Source: a candidate division Zixibacteria bacterium HGW-Zixibacteria-1
GTDB lineage: Bacteria > Zixibacteria > MSB-5A5 > GN15 > PGXB01
Assembly (NCBI GenBank): GCA_002838945.1
Contig: PGXB01000012.1
Coordinates: forward strand, 20,831 to 84,830
Direction of reading: 5' to 3'
Length of the DNA stretch: 64,000 bases
Below, one piece after another: positions 37,801-46,999 of the stretch. The notes beneath the pieces were generated by a model. It was not told where the DNA came from. It did no database searches and saw nothing but the letters and a program-made list of their open reading frames with translations. Both the position numbers and the translations under genes were made by a program. The number at the start of each line of letters is the position of its first letter. Within the stretch, counting starts at the first letter, position 1.

Positions 37801-40800
37801 TGATAACGGCAACCTCGTCCGGCTGAATATTCTTGAGATCTTCTTCCGGCGTGTCCATGTAAAGCTGTGGTTTATCGCGGTACATCATCCTCGGTTCGCC
37901 GGTTTCAAGATCGGGCCACGGCTCCCAGGGGCAGGAGCTGACTCCGGCCAGAACATCAAAGACCGGCCCGGCGTAATTTGCATCCGCCTTGATATCCACC
38001 GTGTAATGATCACCGATATTGTTATCGCCGAGTACGTACCCCACCGCCTGCGAGGTAGATGCCACAGTCTCGTCATAATCTGTTACGTACTCATAATTCA
38101 CGTGCACGGGGAAACTGCAAGCTATCCCACCATGACTTGTCTTAATCCCAAATCCAAGAAAATCAGTTTTGGCGTCAAAAGTAAATGTTTGTATCCGGGT
38201 GTAAGATTTAGTGGTCATAGAATCAAGATAGTAAGAATAATCTGCCCCAGCGCTGAATGAGCGGTTTTCAAGATATTTGGCATTAATTTTAAGGGAATCA
38301 TTTTCAGCTAATATATCTTGCCAAAAATCTCGATCTATCACAAAAATCCAACTGGAGTCTGAATGAAGAGTCTCCCCATCGGGACCCACAAGTGGATCAG
38401 GAGGATAAAGCGAATCAAAATAATCGATTTTGGTGCTGAAATTGGGAATAAGAACATCTTCAATATATTGATGCGTGTAAGAGTAAATTGTCTCAATTGA
38501 TTCCGGCTCAAAGCCGAATGCAGTTCTTCGATTGACTAAACAATTTTCATAATCGACTTCGACAACGCCCACGCTGGAAAAAATATAATTAGACCCCATC
38601 CCGATAAAGACATCGCCGCCTTCACCAACAAAGAGTTCATCGGCACTGGTAGAAAATCTTTTTCTCATAGTAGTCGTCAGATCGGTCCTGTTTTCCGTAT
38701 TCGTCATACCGCCGAGCATAAATTCTGTAGTAGTCTGTGATGTAAAGTCATAATCTTCAATTAATCCGGCTCCAAAACCAACAAAAGTTTTTATTCGGAC
38801 TCCAGTATAGGTCTCTATTTTCAAGCCTGTTTCACCACTTATTTCATCCATGTTATATTGGATATTCCTTCGTATTGTGCTATTGCTATCAAGAAAGGAA
38901 TATGAATAATCGCCGGGCGGGTCGCGAAGAATATATATCGGCATTTGAGCGGTGCCGGTAATGAAATCGGCGCCCTCCGGCGCCACGTGACCGGTCACCA
39001 GGACCCACTCGGTCGCCGTTATCGGCTGTCGGCCCGGGACATAGACCGTGGCACGGAGCGCTTTCTGGAAAGAGCGGTCATTGCCCTGCTGGTCAACCCG
39101 CCCGACCACAAGGCTCGGGGTGCAGGCGAAGGTGGTGTAAGTCGCTTCACCGTTGACAACTTCAAGCTCTATGAGGCTGTCCTCGATATCAAAAATCTCG
39201 TCGTAGATTCTGATGGTGCCGCTGTCCAGCGGGCAGTAACTGGGATTGCCCATGACATCGTTTCCATAAAATTCATTGACCTCGATCGTGAGATCGATCA
39301 CTGTCAACTGTGGGATCACCGGCAGGGCTTCCGGGAGGATTCTGCCTTCGAAAGCGAGCTGGCAATCCGATTCCCAGCTCTCCAGGCCCTTGATGGTCAC
39401 CTGGAGCGGCGCCCGGTAAACGAAGTTCAGTGATTCATCGACATCAGCCAGGTTGATTTCGCGGGTTCCCAGAGCGGTGAAGAAATTAACGACATCGGAA
39501 CCTATCAAACCTGCGGGAATCGTGCTTTCATCCACATTTGCCCTGACCATGTATTTCTGCGGTGGGAGAATGATGCTGTATGCGGAATCCGTGGTCAGCG
39601 TGGTATCCAGGCAGTTGTTTTCACTGCGGATACGAATGGTTACGACGCCGACATACCGGCCGCATCCGCCGCCCACATTGCCGGCAAGAGTGCGCGTGGT
39701 TAAATCGGTAAAGTTGATACCGGAGGTATTATCCTCAAACAGCTGCGTGATGGAGACAGGGGCAATGGTATGCTTATCAATAAACGGTTCGATCTTATGC
39801 ACATCATTATTCACCGACACCGAGAACTTGCCATTCTTGTCTGTCGCGCCCCTGAACTCACCATCGACGCGAATCTCGGCATTGGGTACCGGGCAACCCG
39901 TTCCGGCAAATTTGATTGTGCCCGAAACGGTGAAGGCGGTGGTCTCGATGAAGTTGAGCTGGTTTTCGACCGGATGTTCACCGCTTAACGTAATTTTCTT
40001 GAACGCCGGCGTGAACTGCCGTTGTCCCAGAAACGGCCGGACTTCGAACGAAGTTTCATCGGTGCTATTACTGGCGTAGCGTATCTTTTCGACGACGTAA
40101 TTGCCTTCCATATCAGTCGGCGTGCTTATAATCAGAGGAGGTGTGTCTTCGGTCCAGTAAACGCCGTTCTCGATAACTCCATAGAGGTTTCCCCCGGATT
40201 CATCGGAAATTACGGTCCCGCCGCCCTCATCCAGCGGCCAGTAGCCGATCAACCCAGGTTCGTCGCCGGTCAGCAGGCGGTGCATCGTTGCCTTTATCTG
40301 CGATTCAGTGCGGGCACAATTCCAGATACGGATTTCATCGAGTTGACCCTTGAATTGAGTGGAACCAAGCTTTATATCATATTCATTGGCGGTATTCCCC
40401 AATTCAGTGTAATTGGCGCTCGCCGCGGGGAACGAGTCGATATACAGCCTGATTTCGTCATTGTCGGCATCATGAACGCAGGCAAAGTGATGCCATTTAT
40501 CATCATTCAGGTCACTCTGCTCACTGGTGACAGTGATAATATTTCCATCACCAATATCAAATCTAAGCCGACCCAGGGCCTGTCTTAATCGGAAAGGAAA
40601 CTGCTGGGTAGTTCCTTTGGTCAATATCCACCTGTAGTCATTTTCCGAATACCTGATCCATCCTTCAATCGTATAACTGGTCGTGCCGCCGAACTTCAGG
40701 GTTCCATCGTGATCGGGAATACGGACATGCCCGGCCACCCCGTCAAAAAGGAGAGAGCGGTTCGGCTGGGGAGTGAGAGCGACCGAAACCTCCTCGACAC

Positions 40801-43800
40801 CGGCTCCGGCCATGGTCGAAATATTGCCGGTAATATTACCGTTGGGCGGGCGGCATCCGAAATCGCAGAGTCGCTCAGTCGTATTGTTGGGAAGAATTGC
40901 TTCCACACAGTATTCATAGGCCCGACCAGGAAGAGCCCCAAAGTCCTCCCAGACCACGATATCCGCAGCAACTTCACCTTGATATTCGCCATCACGGTAG
41001 ATCATGAATTTTGTTTCGTTTGACCACAGATCATGCCATGTTACCCGGACCCGGCTGTTGGGGGTACCGTCGGTGGCATTGACCGTTGACGACAATATAT
41101 AGACTGCGCCGGCGGTAGTAATACTATCAGCGTGGTAATCATCATATGGAGCTCCAATAATGGCCGCGTCACCGCTGATTCCGACAGAAGAGCCAAAGCG
41201 ACCCCCATAATCAAGATTAACCGTTCGGAGCCAATTCCAGGCATAGGCATTTGCACGGTCATAAATAAAGGCCGAGCCTTTTTCACCATTAAAATATGGT
41301 CTGCCAACAATGATTTTGTCCCCGCTGATTCCGACAGAAGAGCCATGCTGTGAACCTGACCACCCGCTTAGTCGTGTCACCTCAGTCCACCCGGTATCAC
41401 TGCGCTGATAAACATAGACCGTTCCCGCGTTTACTCCACTTGTATTGTCAGCATGGGGTGCGCCGACAACGGCTATATCACCGCTGATTGCCACGGAACT
41501 TCCCAGACGGTCATTTGCCTGGCCATCACTGGCCAGCAGTTTATTTATCTGTAACCACTTTCCGTTTGCGCCGCGTTCAAAAATGTAAGCCGAGCCCGAC
41601 AGAGTACCCTTATCGTCATCATCGGGCGACCCGACAATGGCATAGTCGCCGCTTATGGCCACTCGATATCCGAAATAATCTTCTGGTGCGCCATCAGCAG
41701 CCAGAAGTTTATTTATCTGCGACCAATTGCCATTTGCGTCGCGTTCAAAAACGTAGGCCGCACCGGCATCAAGACCATTTTCATCATCAAAATTGGCCCC
41801 GACGATGGCATAATCGCCGCTTATGGCCACCGATTTTCCAAAATGACTACCACTATTGTCATCGGTGGGCAGCAGTTTATTTTTCTGTAACCACTTTCCG
41901 TCGGCGGCGCGTTCAAAAATGTAAGCCGAACCCAAATATAAAGCGTTAGCACCATGATTAAATGGCGACCCCACAATAGCATATTTGCCGCTAATTGAAA
42001 CGGATAATCCAAAAACATCACCGCTTGCGATGTCACTGGCCATAAGCTTTTGCTTTTGAGTCCAACTTCCATCGGCTCCACGCTCCAAAATATAAGCTGA
42101 GCCGGTGGAATCAATATTCACCGGAGACCCGACAATGGCATAGTTGCCGCTAACGGCGACGGACGCGCCAAATTTATCTCCTGCTTCAGGGTCGGAGGCA
42201 TAGAGTGTGATATCCAGATCGGTGGTGTCGCTCCTGCGGATATATTCCGGGTACTCACCCGCATCACACACAGATTCCGAGCTGCTGCCTATTTTCAGTA
42301 CCTGTAATCCGGAAGCATAATCAGCCACGTAGGCATAATCACCGCTTGCGACGGTGCCGCGGGCTGATCCTGGCGTGTTATAACTTCCGGCCAACCGGGG
42401 ATTTTCCGGATCACTTATGTCGATTACCTGAAGCCCGGAATTACCATCCGCCGCATAGGCATAATCACCAAATAAGGTAACGCCAAAAGCTTTTCCAGGT
42501 GTATCATAACTGCCTATACGGACCGGATTATTCGGGTCACTGATGTCAATTACCAGCAAACCTGAAATGTCGACAGCCAAACAGGCATAGTTGCCGGTAA
42601 TGGCGATGTCACGGCAAGTGTCTGGTGTAATATAACTTCCTGCGAAGGTTGGGTTATTGGGATCACTGATATCAATAACTTGAAGACTGGTTTCATCTGC
42701 AATATACGCAAAGTCACCATTAATGGCGACCTGACGCGCTTGTCCGGGTGTGTCATAACGTGCCACCTCGCTTAGATTTGCCGTATCACTAACATTTATT
42801 ACCCAAAGTCCGCCCCGATAATCAGCGACATAAGCAAAGTCGCCTTTCAAGGCTACCCCGAAGGCATGATTGGGTGTGGTGATGTGCCCTGCAAAGCCGG
42901 GGTTCGCCGGATTGCTGATATTAAAGATATTAAGGCCGTAGCCGTAGTTGGCCACGTAGGCATATTTGCCACGGATGGCAATGTCCATAGCCCTCGCTGA
43001 AAGCGAGTATGTTTTCACTAAATCGGGATTTTGCGGGTCAGAAATGTCCACCACAAAGAAGGCTCCATCATAAGCTGAGGCACCAAAATCCGTCACATAG
43101 GCATAGTCGCCTTTCACGGCGGCCGCTATGGCGGCATAACCATCCAAATCACAACTTCCCTCAAAGATGGGATCAGCCTGGCCGAAACCGCGCAGTGACC
43201 GGACGCAGTAATCGAATGGCGTCCTGACACCGGCAGGAATATCGGTGAAAGTATTGACATTGGACGGAGTCGTGCCGATAGGAACATTGTCTCGCAATAT
43301 TTCGTAACCTGTTTCAATCTCAGATCGATCGACCCAGCTTAGAACGATTTTGTCCAGATATAAATCCGAGGCATTAACCGACACCGGCGCCATGAGAGTG
43401 GCAAATCCGGGATCAGAAGCGGGGTCGGATTCACCGTATGCGTCGAATGCACGAATACTGTATTCACTCTCTTGTCCAACCACCTCCACAAGGTCGGTGT
43501 ATGACGTGAAATTATCCGGCGTGGTGCCGATCGAATCGCCGTCACGATAAATCATATAACCATCTTCAGCGGAAGAATTATCGGCCCAGGTCAGTTCAAC
43601 CCGGTTTTCGAACCGGCCGTCCGACGCCAGCAGGCCGCTCGGCGCCAGAAGCACCCGCCGGCCATCGTCGCTTGCCCAATCCGATTCCCCATAGGCTTCG
43701 CCCAGGTTGTCAAAGGCGGCCACGCTGTAATTGTAGGTCACCCCGGATTCGGCGGTGATGTCGGTAATGGAGGTACTGTTGGGCGACGTGGTCCCGATCT

Positions 43801-46081
43801 CCTGACCGTCGCGTTTGACAACATAGCCGTGCTCGATCGATGAGTTGTCGGCCCAGGTAATAATTATTTTATTCTCATATTCTTCATCAGTTGCAGCGAC
43901 CGTCGTGGGGGCCAGAAGTTCGCGGCTTCCCATATCGGGCTCACCGGTGGCCTCTACACCCAGCGCCGCCGCTGTTACCTTGTAACTATATTCTTCTCCG
44001 GCGGTGCCGCCATAATCGCTGTAAGAGCGGCTGTCTTTACTGACGGATTTGATAAAAGTATCACCGCGGAATATTTTAAACAGCAGGGCAGTCGTTGAGT
44101 TACTTTTCCAGGTTATATCCACCCGGTTTTCAAAGGTCCCGTCAGTGGCCTCCACCTCGTAAGGTGCCAGTACATAACTTTGAAAACCATTGTCACAAAT
44201 CGAAGCAGACTGTCCCCCGTCATTGCTAAACGCAATCACACAATAATTATGTAATATACCGGGAGAGGCCAGAAAATCTTTATAGATTCTGACATTGGCC
44301 TGCGTCGTAGCGATCGAATCACCGTCCCGATAAATCCAGAAACCGTCTTCAAGATTGGAAGGGTCATCCCAGGTAATCTCGATATGGTCGTCGAAGGTTG
44401 CGTCGCTGGCGTTGACCGAATCAGGAGCCGGCAGGATGCCGATACCTCCCATATCGCATACCGGTATGGACTCAATAGATCCCGTGCCCAATGTCACGAC
44501 ACAATATTCATATTCAATGCCCATTAACGCGGTCAAATCTGCATAAGATTTTTTGTTGGCCTCCGTCACGGCCAGCAATTCATCGTTTCTATAGATGGCG
44601 TAACCCGTTTCATTTTCCGCCTGATCAGTCCAGGTAACCAACACACTGTCCTGGTATTCGCCGTCCGAGGCGGATACGTCAAGCGGCGGAAGAATATTTC
44701 CACGGAAGCCGTTATCGCCTTTCGGTAAAGCCATATTATTATTCGCATCAAAAGCGATAACTTCATAGTAATAGGAAACCCCAGCCTCGGCGGTAGTGTC
44801 ATAATATCGGGTGGAATTTGCGTCCAGGACAGCAATCTCCTCAGTATTGCGGTGAATGGAGAAACCGGCCTCGATAAACGACATATCGATCCAGGTGAGG
44901 CGGACGAATTGATCATATTGGCCATCTGAGGCCGCAACTGATATCGGTGGGAAAATGATTCGGCTGCCTTCGTCACAAGCCGGTTCGGACTCCTCCCCAA
45001 TCATATCCGCAACGACTATACAATAATTGCAGGTTATGCCGGGCGTGCTTGTTCTGTCCGCATAAAGCGAATCCTCACTTGACATAATCGAAATTAAAGT
45101 GTCGTTGCGAAGAATCTTGTAAATGATGGCATCGAGATTGACCCTTGACCACATAACTTCGACACGATCCTCATAAGCCCCGTCAGTTGCCAACACCGAA
45201 TCCGGCGGTAGAAGAGCCTCCGCGGAGGACTGGAGTTGCAACGATGAATTATCCTCTATCATGTCCATCGCGTTGATCAGGTCCGCGAGTGATTCCGTGT
45301 AAATAGGTGAATTCTCTAAATCCTGCGAAATTCCATCTATAATTAAGTCAGCAGCCGCCTGCTTTTCAGTCCAAATATCGAGAGACTGTCTATAGGCATA
45401 AACTTGATTTATGGCGGATTCCTGTAAATTAGTCGCAACTATTATATCTTGTCCGCCAATCCATATATCTGAGCCAAACCGGCACTCTAAAAGTGATTCG
45501 GCAGGCGTGAGTTTCTGCTGTAAAAGCCATTCATTATCAACGAGTTTAAAAATGTAAACTGCCCCCTTAAAAAGATTCTGCCAGGTAGTTCCAACAATGG
45601 CAATATTTCCATTAATCGAAACTGAACTGCCGAAATGATCAAAGCGCCCAAGATCCGGTGGGACGAGTTTATATGGCTCATCCCAACCATCCTCACCGCC
45701 CTTGAAAATATATGCGGCGCCCCGGAAGTCATCATGCCATTCAGCTCCAACGATAGCATAATCGCCATCAATCGCTACAGCGTAGTCGAGAGCATTGGCT
45801 GAGGATTTAGCCGGTTCGCCACGATTGCTCGATTCGAGGTTTTTCAGGCCGTCCACCGGACGACGTTGAAAGATAATTTCATGACTATCATCAATATTGT
45901 CCTGCCGGGGGCGGACAATTGTCAGGTCACCCTCAATGGTAATCCGATACTGGAGTTGTCCAGTAACATTACTTTCTATCGTGGATTGTGTTGGCACCGA
46001 TGACGATTCGGCAATCCCGGGTACCGCCATGGTGAATATTGCAATGATAGAAAGCGTAATCCACATTGGATTAAGCTTCAT
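34874..46081 (-). CDS. Giant secreted multidomain protein with Fn3, two beta-propellers, LamG and type IX-like sorting domain
   Basis: 3735 residues with a signal peptide (IAIFTMAVPGIAESS). Order, with approximate residues: two FG-GAP-like blades (90-230); eight tandem Fn3-like modules (285-980) of the form ASDGxYxxxVxxTW...GYxIYRDGDSI; seven LVIVD blades (987-1270, VVDISDPxNP); seven FG-GAP blades (1290-1665, FGxSVAISGDYAIVG); one Fn3; a LamG domain (about 1765-1955); carboxypeptidase-regulatory modules; an unassigned region rich in Thr/Asp/Tyr (2380-2660); a Big_5 Ig domain (near 3000); and two copies of a DRxxYxxxMT module (near 3200 and 3520). The last 90 residues (FRLSQNYPNPFNP to TKKMMILK) are a FlgD-like type A sorting domain used by type IX secretion. 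Ribosome site AGGGGAG. It is probably surface-exposed or released; a ligand-binding or adhesive role is inference. Confidence 0.88.
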   Translation of the reverse strand: MKLNPMWITLSIIAIFTMAVPGIAESSSVPTQSTIESNVTGQLQYRITIEGDLTIVRPRQDNIDDSHEIIFQRRPVDGLKNLESSNRGEPAKSSANALDYAVAIDGDYAIVGAEWHDDFRGAAYIFKGGEDGWDEPYKLVPPDLGRFDHFGSSVSINGNIAIVGTTWQNLFKGAVYIFKLVDNEWLLQQKLTPAESLLECRFGSDIWIGGQDIIVATNLQESAINQVYAYRQSLDIWTEKQAAADLIIDGISQDLENSPIYTESLADLINAMDMIEDNSSLQLQSSAEALLPPDSVLATDGAYEDRVEVMWSRVNLDAIIYKILRNDTLISIMSSEDSLYADRTSTPGITCNYCIVVADMIGEESEPACDEGSRIIFPPISVAASDGQYDQFVRLTWIDMSFIEAGFSIHRNTEEIAVLDANSTRYYDTTAEAGVSYYYEVIAFDANNNMALPKGDNGFRGNILPPLDVSASDGEYQDSVLVTWTDQAENETGYAIYRNDELLAVTEANKKSYADLTALMGIEYEYCVVTLGTGSIESIPVCDMGGIGILPAPDSVNASDATFDDHIEITWDDPSNLEDGFWIYRDGDSIATTQANVRIYKDFLASPGILHNYCVIAFSNDGGQSASICDNGFQSYVLAPYEVEATDGTFENRVDITWKSNSTTALLFKIFRGDTFIKSVSKDSRSYSDYGGTAGEEYSYKVTAAALGVEATGEPDMGSRELLAPTTVAATDEEYENKIIITWADNSSIEHGYVVKRDGQEIGTTSPNSTSITDITAESGVTYNYSVAAFDNLGEAYGESDWASDDGRRVLLAPSGLLASDGRFENRVELTWADNSSAEDGYMIYRDGDSIGTTPDNFTSYTDLVEVVGQESEYSIRAFDAYGESDPASDPGFATLMAPVSVNASDLYLDKIVLSWVDRSEIETGYEILRDNVPIGTTPSNVNTFTDIPAGVRTPFDYCVRSLRGFGQADPIFEGSCDLDGYAAIAAAVKGDYAYVTDFGASAYDGAFFVVDISDPQNPDLVKTYSLSARAMDIAIRGKYAYVANYGYGLNIFNISNPANPGFAGHITTPNHAFGVALKGDFAYVADYRGGLWVINVSDTANLSEVARYDTPGQARQVAINGDFAYIADETSLQVIDISDPNNPTFAGSYITPDTCRDIAITGNYACLAVDISGLLVIDISDPNNPVRIGSYDTPGKAFGVTLFGDYAYAADGNSGLQVIDISDPENPRLAGSYNTPGSARGTVASGDYAYVADYASGLQVLKIGSSSESVCDAGEYPEYIRRSDTTDLDITLYASDPEAGDKFGASVAVSGNYAIVGSPVNIDSTGSAYILERGADGSWTQKQKLMASDIASGDVFGLSVSISGKYAIVGSPFNHGANALYLGSAYIFERAADGKWLQKNKLLPTDDNSGSHFGKSVAISGDYAIVGANFDDENGLDAGAAYVFERDANGNWSQINKLLAADGAPEDYFGYRVAISGDYAIVGSPDDDDKGTLSGSAYIFERGANGKWLQINKLLASDGQANDRLGSSVAISGDIAVVGAPHADNTSGVNAGTVYVYQRSDTGWTEVTRLSGWSGSQHGSSVGISGDKIIVGRPYFNGEKGSAFIYDRANAYAWNWLRTVNLDYGGRFGSSVGISGDAAIIGAPYDDYHADSITTAGAVYILSSTVNATDGTPNSRVRVTWHDLWSNETKFMIYRDGEYQGEVAADIVVWEDFGALPGRAYEYCVEAILPNNTTERLCDFGCRPPNGNITGNISTMAGAGVEEVSVALTPQPNRSLLFDGVAGHVRIPDHDGTLKFGGTTSYTIEGWIRYSENDYRWILTKGTTQQFPFRLRQALGRLRFDIGDGNIITVTSEQSDLNDDKWHHFACVHDADNDEIRLYIDSFPAASANYTELGNTANEYDIKLGSTQFKGQLDEIRIWNCARTESQIKATMHRLLTGDEPGLIGYWPLDEGGGTVISDESGGNLYGVIENGVYWTEDTPPLIISTPTDMEGNYVVEKIRYASNSTDETSFEVRPFLGQRQFTPAFKKITLSGEHPVENQLNFIETTAFTVSGTIKFAGTGCPVPNAEIRVDGEFRGATDKNGKFSVSVNNDVHKIEPFIDKHTIAPVSITQLFEDNTSGINFTDLTTRTLAGNVGGGCGRYVGVVTIRIRSENNCLDTTLTTDSAYSIILPPQKYMVRANVDESTIPAGLIGSDVVNFFTALGTREINLADVDESLNFVYRAPLQVTIKGLESWESDCQLAFEGRILPEALPVIPQLTVIDLTIEVNEFYGNDVMGNPSYCPLDSGTIRIYDEIFDIEDSLIELEVVNGEATYTTFACTPSLVVGRVDQQGNDRSFQKALRATVYVPGRQPITATEWVLVTGHVAPEGADFITGTAQMPIYILRDPPGDYSYSFLDSNSTIRRNIQYNMDEISGETGLKIETYTGVRIKTFVGFGAGLIEDYDFTSQTTTEFMLGGMTNTENRTDLTTTMRKRFSTSADELFVGEGGDVFIGMGSNYIFSSVGVVEVDYENCLVNRRTAFGFEPESIETIYSYTHQYIEDVLIPNFSTKIDYFDSLYPPDPLVGPDGETLHSDSSWIFVIDRDFWQDILAENDSLKINAKYLENRSFSAGADYSYYLDSMTTKSYTRIQTFTFDAKTDFLGFGIKTSHGGIACSFPVHVNYEYVTDYDETVASTSQAVGYVLGDNNIGDHYTVDIKADANYAGPVFDVLAGVSSCPWEPWPDLETGEPRMMYRDKPQLYMDTPEEDLKNIQPDEVAVINLTLANLSPTEDTRIYVLREVSTSNPGGAVISANGVWLYEGLTYYVNGDPSNNSQQITMTVGRGPTRYYYDSLAVMVYPQCEWDIWQRRTGGPLNHADTLYFDVSFYAPCSDIRLMRPEPGWVFNKANEDSAKSLKMWLTNYELEISDSVAVHYVGVQYRRLGTGPEGPSEWVDVWADSLGGVQTDIDWFPDDTLADGVYELRAFTDCNGDNNGGRGFSSISTGTIDRHAPLVFGKPQPADNILSLGEDIGITFNEPIDCRSVLTDSITLVYLDGPNTGGTIPVDIVCSGKSIIITPDPDSVTAADLEDRVLEATVRGVRDKANNPMEAAETWAFLVKQSVFTWRQEYLICDVAFRDPGIITAGLVNGGDSAVVFEITNLPSWITEIVYASDMLPPGGKQTISFTIQEDIGLGSYEHEVTASCATGITYLNILLTVSCHEPVWAFDRRMYEHTMTIVAQVDIDGTLSADPEDRIAAFVGNQLRGVANLEQIMGSYMAFLTVYSNRSSGETMRFQVWDDDNCKLFNSTLERFAFVTDGRVGSPGYPVTLSATDVLPDTVQVIPLTRGWNWFSTHVQAIDMSVNGVLSYLTPATGDIIKSQTAFAEFDPDMGWVGTLQLLDNVSGYMAKLSEPGTIFQEGSIVDPLTTPIPVADGWNWVSYLPDTVLSIATALQGLNSIAANGDMVKSQTAFSQCFKSGNTISWYGDLDFMEPDRGYKLYLANGSRLKDGFIYPGFGGTPAPLLAANSEQNANGVMISEEALPGWSIDRSDYQYNMTLTAILNVVDAECRDANTLIGAFVDGQCRGMTRPVYLAGLDRYLAFIMIHSNNVAGETVDFQAFVPDAGAVYDIAEKVSYEADAALATVRSPLVLNADKIAYEIKDILPETFRLSQNYPNPFNPITVIEYSLPEQSHVKIEVFNILGQKVKKLIDEPSSAGYYRIEWDGTDSDGKQVSTGIYFYRMQAGDSIKTKKMMILK
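41090..42210 (-). repeat. Seven FG-GAP blade repeats inside the giant gene
   Basis: Tandem coding repeats of about 150-165 bases, each encoding FGxSVAISGDYAIVGxP followed by GSAYIFERxADGxWxQxNKLL. Seven starts are visible (KFGASV, VFGLSV, HFGKSV, YFGYRV, RLGSSV, QHGSSV, RFGSSV), enough to close one seven-bladed propeller. Neighbouring copies are nearly identical at the DNA level in places, so assembly collapse or recombination is possible. Confidence 0.8.
42270..43130 (-). repeat. Seven LVIVD blade repeats inside the giant gene
   Basis: Tandem coding repeats of about 125 bases encoding GDYAYVADxxSGLQVIDISDPxNPxxxGSYxTPGxA. Seven copies are countable, again matching a seven-bladed propeller. 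LVIVD repeats are usually found in extracellular proteins. Confidence 0.8.
43150..45240 (-). repeat. Eight Fn3-like tandem modules inside the giant gene
   Basis: Modules of about 85-90 residues, each opening with PxxVxASDGxYxxxVxxTWxD and carrying GYxIYRDGxxIGTT and a closing YxYCVxAF. Eight are consecutive; a ninth stands alone near 41050. The sixth and seventh are the most alike. Confidence 0.75.
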
Positions 46082-46289
46082 GTCACTCTCCCCTGTATTA
46101 AGTTTTTAGACAAGACCGCAGATTTGATCATTTTTAACCGAGGTATCTATGAATTAATTTGACTATTGCCAGCGCTGAAACAAGAACAATTAAGAACGTG
46201 CGACACAGGTTTTATAGTGTGATCAACCCAAAATACAACATGTCGTTAATAATAAATATTTTTAATAATATAATTATATATTCTGGTAC

Positions 46290-46318
46290 ATATTATGGAT
46301 TCGTTACAAATTTGTCAA
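46290..46318 (-). promoter_or_regulatory. Promoter of the giant exported-protein gene
   Basis: On the minus strand TTGACA (46318-46313), 17 bases, TAATAT (46295-46290). This is the best promoter-like pair in the gap and would give a roughly 200-base untranslated leader before ATG 46081. It lies inside the repeat-bounded islet, so the islet carries its own expression signals. Confidence 0.65.
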
Positions 46319-46782
46319 GTTATATCTGATTGCTGTTATTAATTAGGACTATTATAGTCGCCATTTGTGACAATCCAGGGAATGTAAATTTCATTCCATC
46401 TTGCAGTATTCGGACATGATTCCTCCACTATACTTCCAGGTGAAATACCGGACACAAAGTGTATTTATTCAGAGTTGTATTTCGGCCCGACCTTATTCTC
46501 GTCAACTAATATAATCACGTATGGATTACGCAGACAGAGTAGCTCATCTCCTCCATTGACAGATTTTGAGGCGTCTCAAAAATTACCAGACTTTCGGTTC
46601 ACGCCGGATCCATTAGATTTTGATCAAAGCGAACAGATTTCGTTCTGTAGTTCTTTCTATTCCAGCTATTTTTTTCCAAATAAGTGAGTATTTTGGTCTC
46701 TGCGTTATAGTGGTGGCAAATCCGATTATGTTTGAATCATTAATTCCAACCTGAACGCAAAATTTTGTCTGTCAGGTACCCG
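46319..46782. other. AT-rich gap at the distal end of the islet, no convincing gene
   Basis: No open frame here has a ribosome site and protein-like composition. A 70-residue frame at 46475-46687 is Ser/Phe/Pro-rich and unsupported. On the minus strand a short protein-like stretch (DELLCLRNPYVIILVDENK) sits between stops near 46470-46560 and could be a gene relic. No integrase motif was recognised. Confidence 0.5.
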
Positions 46783-46800
46783 GTCCGACCTCCGGCATTT
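46783..46800 (+). repeat. Right copy of 18-bp direct repeat (attR-like)
   Basis: Identical to 34736-34753. The bases upstream (GTACCCG) do not continue the tRNA T-loop, so this is a fragment of the tRNA 3' end and not a second tRNA gene. It marks the distal boundary of the proposed islet. Confidence 0.75.
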
Positions 46801-46999
46801 ATAAAGCAACAACATTCCCATCGTTTGCAAAGTTCTCCCGACTATAAACCATCGGCACAGAAATTATAAAAATTGAAAGACCTTGATAATTTTATGACAG
46901 GATTAATTAAATAAATGACCTATTAACAGGGGTGGACATTAGAAGTGAAACCTGTATCGACAGGCAACATCAATAACAATCATGTTTGGAGTACCTCCT

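Larger units (their letters stand above)
34754..46800. mobile_element. Putative integrated islet at tRNA-Leu, bearing one giant exported-protein gene
   Basis: About 12.05 kb lies between two exact 18-bp copies of the tRNA-Leu 3' end. The interval holds a single gene (34874-46081, minus strand), its promoter and terminator, and about 700 bases of AT-rich non-coding DNA. No integrase, excisionase, replication or conjugation gene is visible, so either the element lost them, was mobilised in trans, or the duplication arose otherwise. An 18-bp exact match to the functional tRNA end is very unlikely by chance over 64 kb. The reconstructed ancestral order would be tRNA-Leu followed directly by the bases at 46801. 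Mobility itself is inference. Confidence 0.55.

Noticed and set aside
46783..46800. A second tRNA gene at 46.8 kb
   Set aside because: Only the 3' 18 bases match; no D-arm, anticodon arm or T-loop precedes them.
34754..46800. Transposase, integrase or phage genes within the islet
   Set aside because: None of the frames other than the giant gene has relevant motifs; the proposal rests only on the repeats.
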